Shown here: positions 63,260-64,000 of the stretch, piece after piece
Position numbering within the stretch: the stretch's first letter is position 1
How the letters are laid out: every line of letters begins with the position of its first letter
DNA from: Desulfosporosinus metallidurans
GTDB taxonomy: Bacteria; Bacillota; Desulfitobacteriia; Desulfitobacteriales; Desulfitobacteriaceae
Assembly: GCF_001936615.1 (NCBI RefSeq)
Contig: NZ_MLBF01000007.1
Location: 1-64,000, forward strand
Length of the DNA stretch: 64,000 nt
Reading direction: 5' to 3'
Notes under the pieces: generated by a model
The model's database searches: none
Told to the model about the DNA's origin: nothing
Seen by the model: the letters and a program-made list of their open reading frames with translations, nothing else
Position numbers and translations under genes: made by a program

Positions 63260-63961
63260 ATGGAAATGATCTGGCAAGGGATTATAGCTGCCATTCACCT
63301 CCTTCTAACCGGGGATCCCGAGGTAATCGATATTACGCTCCTTACCCTTAAAATTTCCATTACAGGAACGTTAATTAGTCTCCTTATCGGGATTCCGTTC
63401 GGCACGCCCTTGGCTCTCAAACCCTTTCCCGGGCGTCGATTCGTTTTAAGCGTTGTAAATACCGGGATGGGGTTACCCCCAGTGGTAGTCGGACTTTGGG
63501 TTTCGATTTTCCTTTGGCGTTCCGGCCCTTTTGGCTTTTTAAACATCATGTATACCCCGACGGCTATTATCATTGCCCAAGCAATTATTGCCTCTCCCAT
63601 TATCGCTGCCTTAACCTGTGCCGCTCTTCAACAAACCGACCCCAAACTAAGGCTTCAGATCCGGGCCTTGGGTGCCAATCGCCTTCAATATACTTGGCTG
63701 TTGCTTAAAGAGGTGCGCTTTTCCCTCCTTGCGGCCATCATTGCCGGTTTCGGAGCTATCGTTTCTGAAATTGGGGCATCTATGGCGGTCGGAGGAAACA
63801 TTAAAGGACAGACGCGAGTTCTAACGACTGCAACTGTCCTCGAAGTTTCCAAAGGCAACTTCGACATCGTTATTGCCTTAAGTATCATTTTATGTTTACT
63901 TGCCTATAGGGCAACATTAGGCTTAACCCTACTCCAACAGAAACAGCAAGGAGGGCCATAG
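63260..63961 (+). CDS. tupB: Tungstate ABC transporter permease TupB
   Basis: A 233-residue membrane protein with about five to six helices and the permease signature ALGANRLQYTWLLLKEVRFSLLAAIIAGFGAIVSEIGASMAVGGNI (EAA-like loop). The N-terminus GDPEVIDITLLTLKISITGTLISLLIGIPFG is typical of TupB/WtpB-type permeases. AAAGGAAGGGG lies upstream of the ATG, with unusually long spacing. TupC (ATPase) would be next, beyond the window. With tupA broken the operon is probably non-functional unless another binding protein serves it; tungstate or molybdate supply fits the many Mo enzymes nearby. Confidence 0.88.
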   Translation: MEMIWQGIIAAIHLLLTGDPEVIDITLLTLKISITGTLISLLIGIPFGTPLALKPFPGRRFVLSVVNTGMGLPPVVVGLWVSIFLWRSGPFGFLNIMYTPTAIIIAQAIIASPIIAALTCAALQQTDPKLRLQIRALGANRLQYTWLLLKEVRFSLLAAIIAGFGAIVSEIGASMAVGGNIKGQTRVLTTATVLEVSKGNFDIVIALSIILCLLAYRATLGLTLLQQKQQGGP

Positions 63962-64000
63962 CGAAAGAATGCGTGAAAAGCTGCTTACGTATGATATCGT

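Noticed and set aside
1..64000. CRISPR arrays, tRNA or rRNA genes
   Set aside because: No regularly spaced direct repeats and no tRNA or rRNA-like conserved segments were recognised on reading.

Overview
The window looks like part of the chromosome of an anaerobic, low-GC clostridial Firmicute. A Desulfosporosinus- or Desulfitobacterium-like member of the Peptococcaceae is my inference from strong AAGGAGG-type ribosome binding sites, frequent TTG/GTG starts, ferredoxin-linked enzymes, many molybdenum hydroxylases, a CprK-like Crp/Fnr regulator and tungstate-transporter genes. I see no rRNA, tRNA or CRISPR array.

Positions 1-19,300 are a defence island, almost all on the minus strand. It holds a DprA-like gene coupled to a RecQ helicase with a C-terminal phosphoribosyltransferase domain; a type I restriction-modification operon (hsdR frameshifted, hsdM, hsdS) continuing without gaps into a Septu/retron-like ATPase-HNH pair; a nuclease-helicase with a MazG-like pyrophosphohydrolase and an Mrr-like endonuclease; and decayed genes (a PLD-helicase fragment, a DUF429 protein, a Doc toxin with a possible antitoxin).

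Positions 19,300-29,500 are a mixed accessory stretch: a Crp/Fnr regulator divergent from an aconitase-family hydro-lyase pair, a GNAT protein, a QueG-like iron-sulfur protein, an FMN riboswitch controlling an EamA transporter (probable flavin transporter), a RelE/Phd toxin-antitoxin pair, a tandem VOC protein, a ferredoxin whose upstream region is an antisense tupB remnant, and a chemoreceptor.

Positions 29,500-60,450 form one large catabolic island, all on the minus strand. It encodes a LivHMGFK-type ABC importer; three molybdenum hydroxylases of the xanthine dehydrogenase family (two three-subunit, one with fused 2Fe-2S and Mo parts) and a fourth wrecked by an IS110 element; two XdhC-like maturation factors; MFS and EamA transporters; a PreA-like ferredoxin-dependent reductase; a C-N hydrolase; a DUF2848 protein; a four-subunit 2-oxoacid:ferredoxin oxidoreductase; a cupin; and a sigma-54-dependent activator. 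Both the preA unit and the liv unit are preceded by a good sigma-54 promoter and, about 75-79 bp upstream of its -24 element, a nearly identical 7-3-7 inverted repeat. This suggests one regulon for import, hydroxylation, ring reduction, ring opening and 2-oxoacid oxidation of an unidentified compound, probably an N-heterocycle.

Positions 60,450-64,000 are debris: a C-terminal fragment of a surface-protein-like gene, remnants of IS1634-like and IS3 transposases, a 5'-truncated frameshifted tupA, then an apparently intact tupB.
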